Below are positions 30,204 through 40,830 of a stretch of 64,000 nucleotides of DNA, in pieces. Position 1 is the first letter of the stretch; the number at the start of each line of letters is the position of its first letter. Source of the DNA: Marmoricola sp. URHB0036 (GTDB taxonomy: Bacteria > Actinomycetota > Actinomycetes > Propionibacteriales > Nocardioidaceae). The notes under the pieces are model-generated. The model had not been told where the DNA came from, did no database searches, and was given only the letters and a program-made list of their open reading frames with translations. The stretch is from the NCBI RefSeq assembly GCF_000426045.1, contig NZ_AUEP01000008.1:186001-250000 (forward strand). The letters are read 5' to 3'. A program made the position numbers and the translations under genes.

Positions 30204-30294
30204 ACGCCTGACTGTAGGCCGAGAATCGGGACGAGACAGGTCTACCGTGGGCGGTGTGCCGGAACCGTCAGGTCCTCGACTGCGTCCCATCCCC

Positions 30295-31011
30295 ATGAAG
30301 CGTGCGCTGATGGTGGCCGTCCTCCTGGTCCTCGCCGGGTGCGGTTCGGCCGAGAAGAGTGACGACGGCAGCAAGGCCCGCTCCGACCAGGAGAAGGGCT
30401 CGGCCATGGTCGGCGACTGCTCCGCGACCTCCGACCAGGTGACCAGCGCAAAGACGCTCGTCAGCGCCGACCTCGACGGTGACGGGACACCCGAGGCGGT
30501 CAAGCTGACGACGCCCGGAGGCGACTGCTCCACCACGCTGTTCGCCAAGCTGGGGGAGGGCTACGTCGCCACGGCTGTCCCGACCGAGCCACCGGCCACC
30601 GGTGCCTTCGCCGTCGACCCCGGCACTGGCGGCCAGCTGGTCGTGACCAGGGCCGACCACCCGCGCGGCGGCTACCAGCTCCGCATCTACGTCGCCAGCG
30701 CCGACGAGCTCACCGAGCTGAAGGTCGACGGGCAACCGCTGCTGCCGTTCGTGGCCTCCGACGTCCAGGAGCACCCCTGGAGCATCGACTGCTCGGCCGA
30801 CGGCCTCGTGTTCACCGAGGCCGTCGCGCACGAGCCGATCGGGGTGGTCCCGGCGTGGGACGTCAAGCAGACGACGTACACCGTCGACGGCACCACCGTG
30901 ACCAAGGGCGCAACGAAGGAGATCGCCGACAACGTGCTGGCGCAGGATCTCGAGGCGAAGTACCCCGCCCTGGTCGAGCACAGCGCCTTCGAGAGCTGCC
31001 GCGCCTCGTGA
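30295..31011 (+). CDS. Lipoprotein of unknown function
   Basis: A 238-aa secreted lipoprotein. The first 17 residues form a signal peptide ending in the lipobox LAGC (MKRALMVAVLLVLAGC), with Cys as the lipid-anchored residue. A charged linker follows. Residues about 55-75 (ADLDGDGTPEAVKL) resemble an FG-GAP/VCBS calcium-binding repeat. Cysteines in VGDCSATS, GGDCSTTL, IDCSADG and ESCRAS could form disulfides outside the cell. The ATG at 30295 gives the cleanest signal peptide; a GTG about 40 bases upstream is less likely. It ends 6 bp before the convergent reductase gene. Confidence 0.78.
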   Translation: MKRALMVAVLLVLAGCGSAEKSDDGSKARSDQEKGSAMVGDCSATSDQVTSAKTLVSADLDGDGTPEAVKLTTPGGDCSTTLFAKLGEGYVATAVPTEPPATGAFAVDPGTGGQLVVTRADHPRGGYQLRIYVASADELTELKVDGQPLLPFVASDVQEHPWSIDCSADGLVFTEAVAHEPIGVVPAWDVKQTTYTVDGTTVTKGATKEIADNVLAQDLEAKYPALVEHSAFESCRAS

Positions 31012-31017
31012 CCTGAG

Positions 31018-32028
31018 TCAGACGACGCGGGTCTCGGGCGTCTGCGCGGCCGTCTTCGCCGGGTCACGCTCCACCACGTCGCCGAGCGCCTCGTCGATCC
31101 GGGTCATCAGCTCCGGCGGGATGGTGACCCCGGCGGCCTTGACGTTCTCGCTGACCTGGTCGGGACGCGAAGCACCGACCAGCGCGGCGGCCACGTTGTC
31201 GTTCTGCAGCACCCACGCGACCGCCAGCTGCGCCATGGTCAGGTCGAGCTCCTTGGCGATCGGCTCGAGCTCCTGCACCCGGGTCAGGACGTCGTCCTCC
31301 ATGAAGCGCTTGATCATGTCCGCGCCGCCCTTCTCGTCGGTCGCGCGCGAGCCCTCGGGAGGTGCCTGGCCCGGCTTGTACTTGCCGGTGAGCACGCCCT
31401 GCGCGATCGGCGACCAGACGATCTGGGAGATGCCGAGCTCGCGGCAGGTCGGCACGACCTCCTCCTCGATCACGCGGTAGAGGGCGGAGTACTGCGGCTG
31501 CGAGGAGATCAGCTGGAAGCCGAGCTCCTTCGACAGCCGGTGGCCTTCGCGGATCTGGTCGGCGGTCCACTCGCTGACGCCGATGTAGAGCGCCTTGCCC
31601 TGATGTACGACGTCCGCGAAGGCCTGCATGGTCTCCTCGAGCGGGGTCTCCACGTCGTAGCGGTGGGCCTGGTAGAGGTCGACGTAGTCGGTCTGCAGTC
31701 GCTCCAGCGACCCGTTGATCGACTCCATGATGTGCTTGCGCGACAGACCGGTGTCGTTCTTGCCGCGCGGACCGGTGGGCCAGTAGACCTTGGTGAAGAT
31801 CTCCAGCGACTCGCGTCGTTCGCCCTTGAGCGCCTCGCCGAGCACCGTCTCCGCGGCGGTGTTCGCATAGACGTCAGCGGTGTCGAAGGTGCTGATGCCC
31901 TCGTCGAGAGCGGCGCGGACGCACTGCGTCGCGACGTCGTTCTCGACCTGGGAGCCGTGGGTGAGCCAGTTGCCGTAGGTGATCTCGGAGATCTTGAGGC
32001 CCGAGTTGCCGAGGTATCGGAATTCCAT
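31018..32028 (-). CDS. Aldo/keto reductase
   Basis: NADPH-dependent TIM-barrel oxidoreductase of 336 aa, most like the potassium-channel beta-subunit group (AKR6-type). The catalytic tetrad is readable: Asp and Tyr in FDTADVYANTA, Lys in IFTKVYW, His in LYQAHRYD. The cofactor region includes SPIAQGVLTGKY and ALVGASRPDQVSEN. Substrate unknown. It stands alone, ending convergent with the lipoprotein gene. Confidence 0.92.
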   Translation of the reverse strand: MEFRYLGNSGLKISEITYGNWLTHGSQVENDVATQCVRAALDEGISTFDTADVYANTAAETVLGEALKGERRESLEIFTKVYWPTGPRGKNDTGLSRKHIMESINGSLERLQTDYVDLYQAHRYDVETPLEETMQAFADVVHQGKALYIGVSEWTADQIREGHRLSKELGFQLISSQPQYSALYRVIEEEVVPTCRELGISQIVWSPIAQGVLTGKYKPGQAPPEGSRATDEKGGADMIKRFMEDDVLTRVQELEPIAKELDLTMAQLAVAWVLQNDNVAAALVGASRPDQVSENVKAAGVTIPPELMTRIDEALGDVVERDPAKTAAQTPETRVV

Positions 32029-32058
32029 GTCCCGACCCTACGGGGTGAGGTGATGCGC

Positions 32059-32733
32059 CTACTTCACCGTGTGGATGACCACCGGGCTCTTCGGCGTACC
32101 GTCGCCCGGGCCCAGCTGGGGGTTGTTGCTGGGCGTGCCGATGCCTTCGGCCGCGATGCCCTGCACCAGCTTGAGGCCGGCCGCGTTGACGTGCCCGAAG
32201 ACCGTGTACGACGGCGGGAACGGGCTGTCCTTGAAGACGATGAAGAACTGTGAGCCGTTGGTGTTCTCGCCGCTGTTGGCCATCGCGAGGGTGCCGGCCG
32301 GGTAGCTCTCCTGGCCGGACAGCTCGTCGTCGTAGACGTAACCCGGGCCACCCTGGCCGGTGCCGGTCGGATCTCCGCACTGCAGCACGAAGTAGTCGGT
32401 GATGTGCAGGCGATGGCACTTCGTGTCGTCGAAGTACCCCTGCTTGGCCAGGGACAGGAACGAGTTCACCGTGCAGGGAGTGGTGTCGCCGTTGAGGGTC
32501 GCCTTGATGTCGCCGCGGTTGGTGGAGATGTTCACGGTGGTGGGCTTCTTGGTGACCGGTGTCCCGGGCGGGAGGTCGACCTTCTTCGCCGCCTCGCGGC
32601 CGTCGTCGGTGTAGGTGCACTCGGCGTTCCCGGACGACTTCGGAGTGCTGTCCGAGGAGCCACCGCTGCCGCAGGCCGCCACCATGACCAGCAGCGGTAC
32701 GACGAGCACGGTGGCGATTCTGGTCCGGGGCAT
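32059..32733 (-). CDS. Secreted cyclophilin-type peptidyl-prolyl isomerase (lipoprotein)
   Basis: A 224-aa extracytoplasmic PPIase. The signal peptide ends at the lipobox VAAC (about residues 18-21), then a Ser/Gly linker. The cyclophilin domain (residues about 65-224) includes CHRLHITDYFVLQCGD, ANSGENTNGSQFFIVF and TVFGHVNAAGL. The usual catalytic Arg in FHR.I..F is conserved in position as HRLHITDYF. The ATG at 32733 is required for the signal peptide. It probably helps proteins fold outside the membrane. Confidence 0.91.
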   Translation of the reverse strand: MPRTRIATVLVVPLLVMVAACGSGGSSDSTPKSSGNAECTYTDDGREAAKKVDLPPGTPVTKKPTTVNISTNRGDIKATLNGDTTPCTVNSFLSLAKQGYFDDTKCHRLHITDYFVLQCGDPTGTGQGGPGYVYDDELSGQESYPAGTLAMANSGENTNGSQFFIVFKDSPFPPSYTVFGHVNAAGLKLVQGIAAEGIGTPSNNPQLGPGDGTPKSPVVIHTVK

Positions 32734-32756
32734 CACCCGCCGAATGGTAGCGACGG

Positions 32757-33527
32757 CTACACCGCGAGCAGCTGCAGGTAGGCAAGGCCGAGGATGCCGC
32801 GATAGCCGCGGAAGTAGGCGTCTCGCTGCCTCCGTGCGCGATCGCGCACCTCGTCCGCGTCCGGGTGATCGGGCTCGTGCGTGGCCAACCAGGTGGCGTA
32901 GTGGGCGGTGAAGCCCGACTCGAACGCGTCCCACTCGTCCTGGCTCGCCTCCTGCACGGCGACCGGGACGAAGCCGTGCTCGACGGCGAGGTCGACCAGC
33001 TCGGGCAGCGTCACGAACTCGTCGTCACGACCGGCGAGGGGAGCGGTGGCTTCGGGGGTGGGGGAGCGGGACCACACGCCATCGCCGTACAGCACCCGCG
33101 CGCCGCGGCGGACGCGGTCCCGGATCCCCGACAGTGCTGCGGCGTAGGGGAGTGGCTGCATCTCCTCGGACTCCTGCCCCCAGACCTGGCTGGCGCCGAT
33201 CGCGACGAGCACGTCGACCTCGTCGGGGCCGGTGATCGCCCCGTCGCCCGGCAGGAACTGGGTGCGGTCGCCGAGGTGTCGCTCGCGGGCCCGGCGCCGG
33301 GCGACCTCGAGCGACTGCTCGTCCAGGTCGACTCCGACCACACGTGCCCGGGGTGCGGCGGCGGCCACTCGCAGGCTGAGCTCGGCCCACCCGCAGCCGA
33401 CGTCGAGCATGGTCGCGTGCGCCGGCAGGCCGCCGGCCAGCCAGCCCACGAACCCCGTCGCCCGCTCCTCCGAGAGCGGGCTGAGGAACACCATGTCCTC
33501 GTGCAGCGGCGGCAGCTCGATGGTCAT
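32757..33527 (-). CDS. SAM-dependent methyltransferase
   Basis: Class I methyltransferase of 256 aa with motif I MLDVGCGWAELSLRVA (around residues 44-59), the acidic end of strand 2 in RVVGVDLDEQSL, and motif IV in EVDVLVAIGASQVWG. Substrate unknown. The ATG at 33527 overlaps the stop of the upstream SDR gene (ATGA), so both are co-translated and may act in one pathway. It ends 23 bp before the cyclophilin gene. Confidence 0.88.
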   Translation of the reverse strand: MTIELPPLHEDMVFLSPLSEERATGFVGWLAGGLPAHATMLDVGCGWAELSLRVAAAAPRARVVGVDLDEQSLEVARRRARERHLGDRTQFLPGDGAITGPDEVDVLVAIGASQVWGQESEEMQPLPYAAALSGIRDRVRRGARVLYGDGVWSRSPTPEATAPLAGRDDEFVTLPELVDLAVEHGFVPVAVQEASQDEWDAFESGFTAHYATWLATHEPDHPDADEVRDRARRQRDAYFRGYRGILGLAYLQLLAV

Positions 33528-34360
33528 CGAGCGATCGAGCCGCTGCGGATGCCGTACATGCGGCCGACGACGCGCTCGATGGCGCCGCGGGGGAGTGCCC
33601 GGCGCAGCGCGAAGACCGCCGGCGCATTGCTGCCGACGGCGTAGAGCGACGCGGGCGCCTTCTCCTCGATGGCGTCGACGATCGTCCGGGCCACCCGTTC
33701 CGGTGCGACGCCCTCGCGCTCGTTGCCGTCGAGGGTCTTGAGCATCTTCTTCATCGCCGGCAGGTGGGGGGAGTCGTCGGCGACGTACTTCGTCCGGCGG
33801 GTGCTGATCCCCGTCTTGATCGAGCCCGGCTCGACGGTGGTCAGCCACACGCCGAACGGCGACATCTCGAACCGGGCGGCGGTCGCGAACCCCTCCAGGG
33901 CAGCCTTCGAGGCGACGTACGACGACCGGTAGGCGAGCGGGAAGCTGGCCAGCATCGAGCTCACCATCACCACCCGTCCGTACCCGCGACGGCGCATGCC
34001 CGGGAGCAGCAGCTGGGTCAGGTGGACGGGTCCGAGCACGTTGATCTGGAAGATCCGCTCCAACGCCGCGAGCGGGATCTCCTCGAGCGGTCCGCTCTGC
34101 GACTCCCCGGCGTTGTTGACCAGGATGTCGACGTGGATGTCCTCGGCGTACAGCGCTCCCGCGAAGCCGTCGATGGAGTGCTGGTCGCGAAGGTCGAGCG
34201 TGCGATATCGCAGGCCCTCGGGTCGCGCCGAGTCAGGCACCTCGTCGGGGTTCCTGCTGGTGCCGATGACCCGGTAGCCGCGATCAAGAAGGCGCCTGGC
34301 CGTGGCCAGGCCGATGCCGGAGGAGGCGCCGGTGACGAGAGCGGTGCGAGGGGTGCTCAT
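33524..34360 (-). CDS. Short-chain dehydrogenase/reductase
   Basis: Rossmann-fold oxidoreductase of 278 aa. Cofactor motif TGASSGIG (residues 10-17), structural NNAG (NNAGESQSG), and the active-site pair SYVASKAALEG with Tyr and Lys. A basic residue after the first strand (GTSRNPDE) suggests NADP preference. Substrate unknown. Starts at the ATG at 34360 and is coupled to the methyltransferase gene. Confidence 0.91.
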   Translation of the reverse strand: MSTPRTALVTGASSGIGLATARRLLDRGYRVIGTSRNPDEVPDSARPEGLRYRTLDLRDQHSIDGFAGALYAEDIHVDILVNNAGESQSGPLEEIPLAALERIFQINVLGPVHLTQLLLPGMRRRGYGRVVMVSSMLASFPLAYRSSYVASKAALEGFATAARFEMSPFGVWLTTVEPGSIKTGISTRRTKYVADDSPHLPAMKKMLKTLDGNEREGVAPERVARTIVDAIEEKAPASLYAVGSNAPAVFALRRALPRGAIERVVGRMYGIRSGSIAR

Positions 34361-34374
34361 GTCACCGGAGACTA

Positions 34375-35061
34375 TTACTGATCCGCGTAGCGGACGGCAG
34401 CGTCGAGCTTCTCCTTCAGCAGCTCAGGAGTGACCTGGCGGGGCGTTCCCGGCCACTCGTCGCCAGTGGCGTACAGCCCGGCATAGGCAGCGGTGTCGCG
34501 CTGGTAGCGCCAACCCTCCGCGAGCGGGCCGACGTCGTAGGCGTCGTAGCCCAGGTCGTCGAAGAGCGCGGTGACCTGTTTCTTGGCCTCCTCGTCGTCG
34601 CCCGCGATCGCCAGCACCGACCGCTCGGGATCACCTGCCGGCCGCTTCAGCGTGGCGAGGTGGTCGAAGTAGATGTTGTTGAGCGCCTTCACCACGTGGG
34701 ACTCCGGGAGGTGCGCCTGGAGCAGCTCGCTGACGGTGGTCGACTCGTCGTCGAGCTCGGCGATGTGCCCGTCGCGCTGCGGGTAGTAGTTGTTGGTGTC
34801 GATCACGACCTTGCCGCGCAGGGGTTCGACCGGGACCTCGCGATAGGCCTTCAGCGGGATCGTCACCACGACGATGTCGCCGGCCGCCGCGGCGTCGGCG
34901 GCCGTTGCGGCCCGGGCGCGCGGGCCGAGCTCCTCCACGAGGTCGGCGAGCGTCTCCGGCCCGCGGCTGTGGCTGAGCACCACGTCGTGGCCGGTGTCGA
35001 CCGCCAGTCGCGCCACGGTGCTGCCGATGTGTCCACTTCCGATGAGTCCGATGGTCGTCAT
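34375..35061 (-). CDS. NADPH-dependent F420 reductase-like / NAD(P)-binding protein
   Basis: A 228-aa protein of the F420H2:NADP oxidoreductase-like family, with an N-terminal nucleotide fold (TTIGLIGSGHIGSTVARLA) and later GKVVIDTNNYYPQRDG and VVKALNNIYFDHL, the pattern common to NpdG/Fno-like proteins. Whether it uses F420 is not certain; many family members are simple NADP oxidoreductases. The ATG at 35061 lies 30 bp from the divergent cupin gene. Confidence 0.85.
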   Translation of the reverse strand: MTTIGLIGSGHIGSTVARLAVDTGHDVVLSHSRGPETLADLVEELGPRARAATAADAAAAGDIVVVTIPLKAYREVPVEPLRGKVVIDTNNYYPQRDGHIAELDDESTTVSELLQAHLPESHVVKALNNIYFDHLATLKRPAGDPERSVLAIAGDDEEAKKQVTALFDDLGYDAYDVGPLAEGWRYQRDTAAYAGLYATGDEWPGTPRQVTPELLKEKLDAAVRYADQ

Positions 35062-35091
35062 GCTTGCCGCAACAACCTCTACCCTCGGTAT

Positions 35092-35469
35092 ATGCCTCCG
35101 ATCCGGATCGTGCACCCCGACGAGCTCGTCGAGGCGGACCCCACGTCGGGGATGCTGCGCGAGCGAGCCTTCGAGGTGCCGGGGCTGTGGACGGGCCGGT
35201 TGACCACGGCTCCTCGGACGATGTCGGGGTGGCACCACCACGACAGCAACGAGTCCGGGCTGTACGTCGTCCGCGGCGTGCTGCGCTTCGAGTGCGAGGG
35301 TGTCGAGGGCTACGTCGACGCGCAGGCGGGGGACTTCGTGCACGTGCCGGCCCGCACCGTGCACCGGGAGAGCAACCCCCTGGACGAGCCGTCGCTGTGC
35401 CTCATCTCGCGCGCCGGCTTCGGCGTGCCGACGGTCAACGTCGACGAGGCGCCTGCTCCTCATCGGTGA
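35092..35469 (+). CDS. Cupin-domain protein
   Basis: Small beta-barrel protein of 125 aa. Cupin motif 1 is SGWHHHDSNESGLYVVRG with the metal-binding His cluster and Glu; motif 2 is GDFVHVPARTVHRESNP with the final His. Could be an isomerase, dioxygenase or binding protein. It diverges from the F420-reductase-like gene over 30 bp, so the two may be co-regulated. Confidence 0.86.
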   Translation: MPPIRIVHPDELVEADPTSGMLRERAFEVPGLWTGRLTTAPRTMSGWHHHDSNESGLYVVRGVLRFECEGVEGYVDAQAGDFVHVPARTVHRESNPLDEPSLCLISRAGFGVPTVNVDEAPAPHR

Positions 35470-35555
35470 GGAGCAACTTAACGCGCTCCAAAAGGCAGGG
35501 GCTGGCCAGGGGACCCCGGCTAGGAGCGCACTTGGACTGGGTATTCAAGCGTCGC

Positions 35556-36674
35556 TCACGAAGGGCTGGGTCCGGACGGACGCAAGGCGTTCGCGAGAGC
35601 CACGAGGCCATTCAGATCGTCGCGCGGAGCACCCGTCGTGGGGGATGCTTCGGCTCGTAAATGCGCTTCCAATATCAGCCTGCCCATGTTTTGCATGAAC
35701 AGTTGCCTGGCTGCGGGGTCTTCGATCTTTTCGCTGTACACGATCATTGTCCCCATGGCAGTCGCAAGGTCAGCGGACCGCTGGCTCGCGTGGTCGCGAT
35801 TTCGTGCCCTAGCCAGCAGGACGCCCGCTAGAGCGCCCAGCGCAATCGTCGGGCCCACATGCGCCGCCAGCAATGTGTTTGTTGTGTAGGCAGGACCGCG
35901 ACCGGCGTAGTGCGCCAGCAAGGGCCACAGGGCGACGAAAGCGGCGGTTACGAGAACCGCAAGTCCAAGACGCCACGCGGCCTTCCCTTCCTTGCCCCTC
36001 CTCTCTGCATCTTCTGTGTACAGTGCGTTCGCAGTGCGATCGGAGAGACTGTCGATAAGAAGCGAAACCTGCCCTGCTTTTGTCGTTATGTCCTTCTGGG
36101 CGGCGTCGATATTGGAAAGAGCCTGGCCGCTTTGCTGACGAACGGTTTCGGTGAGGCCCGCCAACTCACTCACCCGTGCCTGCGCCGTTGCAACAAGACC
36201 CGCCCAACCACCAGATTCCAATAGATTCGGCCACTGCAGGCCCCACATGTCGACGGCGGTCTCGGGCTGATTGTTGGCCAAGAGACTCCACCCCAAATTG
36301 AAGGGGTCGAAAGTGCCTGGGCCCCAAGGTGCGGTTTCACGAATCATCTCGAGCACAGCCGGAACCAGTTGCGGCACCGAACTTGCATTGGGGATGACAT
36401 TGTTGGCGTAATTCGCGAGTACCCAAGGCATGGCCAGCCTTGAACACCGACGAACATCCTCGAGCGCCTGGGGGAATCCTTCGATGCCCAACTGCAGTCT
36501 CAAGAAAACGCGCAAACTCATAGCCCACGGCTCCTCACGATCCGCGTATTCGGCGAGGCGCTGCAGGGCTTGGTCCCGCTGCCCGGATTGCCAACTCTGG
36601 AATACTTCCGCCGCAACAGCAGGAGCATCAGGGGATCGCAACGGTGGCGCTGATTCCTCATTGACATCCGACAT
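35556..36674 (-). CDS. Hypothetical membrane protein with atypical base composition
   Basis: A 372-aa protein I do not recognise. Residues 1 to about 160 look like a helical repeat domain (AVAAEVFQSWQSGQRDQALQRL, SEL1/TPR-like). A coiled-coil stretch follows (SNIDAAQKDITTKAGQVSLLIDSLSDRT), then two membrane helices (about 230-250 and 265-285), and a cytoplasmic tail. Its codons use A and T in third positions far more often than any neighbour, and the flanks to about 36890 share this, so it looks horizontally acquired. It is monocistronic, about 1.4 kb from the candidate dif site. Confidence 0.8.
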   Translation of the reverse strand: MSDVNEESAPPLRSPDAPAVAAEVFQSWQSGQRDQALQRLAEYADREEPWAMSLRVFLRLQLGIEGFPQALEDVRRCSRLAMPWVLANYANNVIPNASSVPQLVPAVLEMIRETAPWGPGTFDPFNLGWSLLANNQPETAVDMWGLQWPNLLESGGWAGLVATAQARVSELAGLTETVRQQSGQALSNIDAAQKDITTKAGQVSLLIDSLSDRTANALYTEDAERRGKEGKAAWRLGLAVLVTAAFVALWPLLAHYAGRGPAYTTNTLLAAHVGPTIALGALAGVLLARARNRDHASQRSADLATAMGTMIVYSEKIEDPAARQLFMQNMGRLILEAHLRAEASPTTGAPRDDLNGLVALANALRPSGPSPS

Positions 36675-36892
36675 GGCGCGAGGCTATCCGCACGGAAGGA
36701 CAGTTTGCGACTCCCTGCAACGTCCGCCTGGCGTGCACGAAGAGCAGTCTGAGTAACCCCAAGAAGAAGTCAGGCAACGATGCCGATGCTCTTCAAAGCC
36801 TTGGAGAACCCTCCAGCCACGATGGGTGTTCGACCACCCCCCTGGGCATCCCAGAAAACTGCATTCACCCGGGCCAGGCACGCGCATCGAAC

Positions 36893-36906
36893 TGGAACGT
36901 GTTCCA
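36893..36906. promoter_or_regulatory. Palindromic operator upstream of the AhpD-like gene
   Basis: TGGAACGTGTTCCA, a perfect 14-bp palindrome, ends 30 bp before the ATG at 36937. It resembles the GAAC-N2-GTTC sites of TetR-type lipid and steroid catabolism regulators such as KstR. No regulator gene is adjacent. Confidence 0.55.
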
Positions 36907-36936
36907 CTTTCGGCTCCGTCGGGCTAGCGTCAGGGC

Positions 36937-37446
36937 ATGCCGCGCATCGCCGTACCCGATGGACAGGACCCGCTGATGCACCTGTGGGGCGGCGCAGCGC
37001 CGGGACTCTCGGTGCCGGCGGCGAAGTTCAGCGACGCGGTGTACAACCGCAGCACGTTGCCGCTGGGGGAGATGGAGGCGGCGCGGATCACCATCGCGCA
37101 GATCAACGACTGCAACATCTGTCGCACGATGCGGTCCCCGGACGGGCCCGACGAGTCGTTCTACGAGACGTTGCTCGGGGGAGACCGCGAGGTGGCGGCG
37201 CAGGACGGAAGGCTCAGCGAACGGGAGGCGCTGGCCTCGGAGTTCGCCGAGCGGTTCGCCACCGACCACGTGGGGATGGACGACGCCTTCTGGGAGCGGC
37301 TGCACGGCGCCTTCGCCGACGAGGAGCTGGTCGAGCTCGGGCTGTGCGTGAGCTCCTGGCTGGCCTTCGGACGGATGAACCGCGTCTTCGACGTCGACGG
37401 TCTCTGCCGCGTCCCGGAGGCCCACGTGGGTGGCCGCACCGTCTGA
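36937..37446 (+). CDS. Carboxymuconolactone decarboxylase / AhpD-like protein
   Basis: A 169-aa helical protein of the CMD/AhpD superfamily with the redox pair NDCNICRT (C59, C62) in the usual helix. Members with CxxC act as alkylhydroperoxidase or peroxidase partners. The sequence is longer than typical AhpD, with an insertion after the CxxC helix. The ATG at 36937 is 30 bp after a perfect palindrome. The neighbouring isochorismatase gene lies 64 bp downstream in the same direction. Confidence 0.82.
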   Translation: MPRIAVPDGQDPLMHLWGGAAPGLSVPAAKFSDAVYNRSTLPLGEMEAARITIAQINDCNICRTMRSPDGPDESFYETLLGGDREVAAQDGRLSEREALASEFAERFATDHVGMDDAFWERLHGAFADEELVELGLCVSSWLAFGRMNRVFDVDGLCRVPEAHVGGRTV

Positions 37447-37510
37447 GGACCACTTTGTCGGTGGTGCTGTCTAGCGTGGAGCCAAGACAGGCGATCCTCG
37501 AGGAGACACC

Positions 37511-38065
37511 ATGACCACGTTGTCCGACCGACCCAACACCGCACTGATGGTGATCGACGTCCAGAACGGCGTCGTCACCGGCGCGCACGCACGCGACGAG
37601 GTGGTGGCCAACATCAACTCACTGGTCGACAAGGCCAGGGGCGAAGGCGTCCCGGTGGTGTGGGTCCAGCATTCCGACGACGACATGCCGCAGGGCAGTC
37701 CCGACTGGGAGTACGTCCCGGAGCTGGTCCGCGAGGACAGCGAGCCGCTCGTGCACAAGAACTACGGAGACTCCTTCGAGGGCACCGACCTGGAGGACGT
37801 GCTGGCCCAGGCCGGCGTTGGACGCCTGGTGGTCACCGGTGCGCAGACCGACGCGTGCATCCGTTCCACGATCCACGGAGCCTTTGCCCGCGGATATGAC
37901 GTGACGCTGGTCGGCGACGCGCACACCACCGAGGACCAGACCCAGTGGGGCAACATCCCGCCGGCCGACATCATCCGCCACGTCAATCTCTACTGGAAGT
38001 TCCAGGACGCCCCCGGTCGCAGCGCGGGCGTCACCGAGACCAAGGACGTCTCGTTCGCAGGCTGA
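37511..38065 (+). CDS. Isochorismatase-family cysteine hydrolase
   Basis: A 184-aa alpha/beta hydrolase of the isochorismatase/nicotinamidase family. The catalytic triad is readable: D16 in MVIDVQNG, K83 in VHKNYGDSF, C116 in TDACIRST. Presence of the Cys indicates an amidase-like reaction rather than isochorismate hydrolysis. Substrate unknown. The ATG at 37511 follows GAGGAG. Confidence 0.9.
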   Translation: MTTLSDRPNTALMVIDVQNGVVTGAHARDEVVANINSLVDKARGEGVPVVWVQHSDDDMPQGSPDWEYVPELVREDSEPLVHKNYGDSFEGTDLEDVLAQAGVGRLVVTGAQTDACIRSTIHGAFARGYDVTLVGDAHTTEDQTQWGNIPPADIIRHVNLYWKFQDAPGRSAGVTETKDVSFAG

Positions 38066-38119
38066 GGGGAGCGGGGAGCAGTCCTGCCGGAGCTGCTCAG
38101 GCGTGGTGACGTCTGGACA

Positions 38120-38147
38120 GATTGACATAATGTACCTTATCGGCGGT
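38120..38147. other. dif: Candidate chromosomal dif site (XerC/XerD recombination)
   Basis: Read on the minus strand the site is an 11-bp XerC half ACCGCCGATAA, a 6-bp centre GGTACA, and an 11-bp XerD half TTATGTCAATC. The inner blocks ATAA and TTATGT match E. coli and B. subtilis dif, and 18 of 28 positions match E. coli dif. It lies in the 142-bp gap between convergent genes, in an A/T-richer stretch. No xerC/xerD gene is nearby. Function inferred from the pattern. Confidence 0.75.
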
Positions 38148-38207
38148 ACTTCCCGGATTAGCGGCACCCTCGTGCGTCATACGTTCTGGCCCAGGAGTCG
38201 CTCCGGC

Positions 38208-40565
<2,358 letters not shown>

Positions 40566-40593
40566 GCCTGGCGATTCTCCTCGGCTCGTGCGG

Positions 40594-40830
40594 TCAGTCG
40601 TCGGGCAGTGCCGCGAAGCTCTTCTTGGTGTCCTTGTACCAACCCATGCCCTTGATCGGGTGCTTCCACCTGCCCTTCATGTCGTTGAGCGCCGGCTCGT
40701 GAGCGGTGTCGCCCGCGGCGACGGCATCCCGGAGGTGCTTGTCCTGGGCCTTGATCACCTCGTCGGCACTCTCGCCCCGCAGCTCGAGGTCGCACGCTCC
40801 CCCGAGCTGCCTGCACGTCATCGTCTTCAT
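40594..40830 (-). CDS. DUF1059-type small protein
   Basis: A 78-aa protein. The N-terminal half, MTCRQLGGACDLELRGESADEVIKAQDKHL, matches the DUF1059 pattern (Cys at positions 5 and 12, then a short alpha/beta unit). The C-terminal 25 residues (WKHPIKGMGWYKDTKKSF) are extra. Biochemical function unknown. The ATG at 40830 overlaps the stop of the VOC gene (ATGA); the UvrA-like gene follows after 28 bp. Confidence 0.78.
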   Translation of the reverse strand: MKTMTCRQLGGACDLELRGESADEVIKAQDKHLRDAVAAGDTAHEPALNDMKGRWKHPIKGMGWYKDTKKSFAALPDD

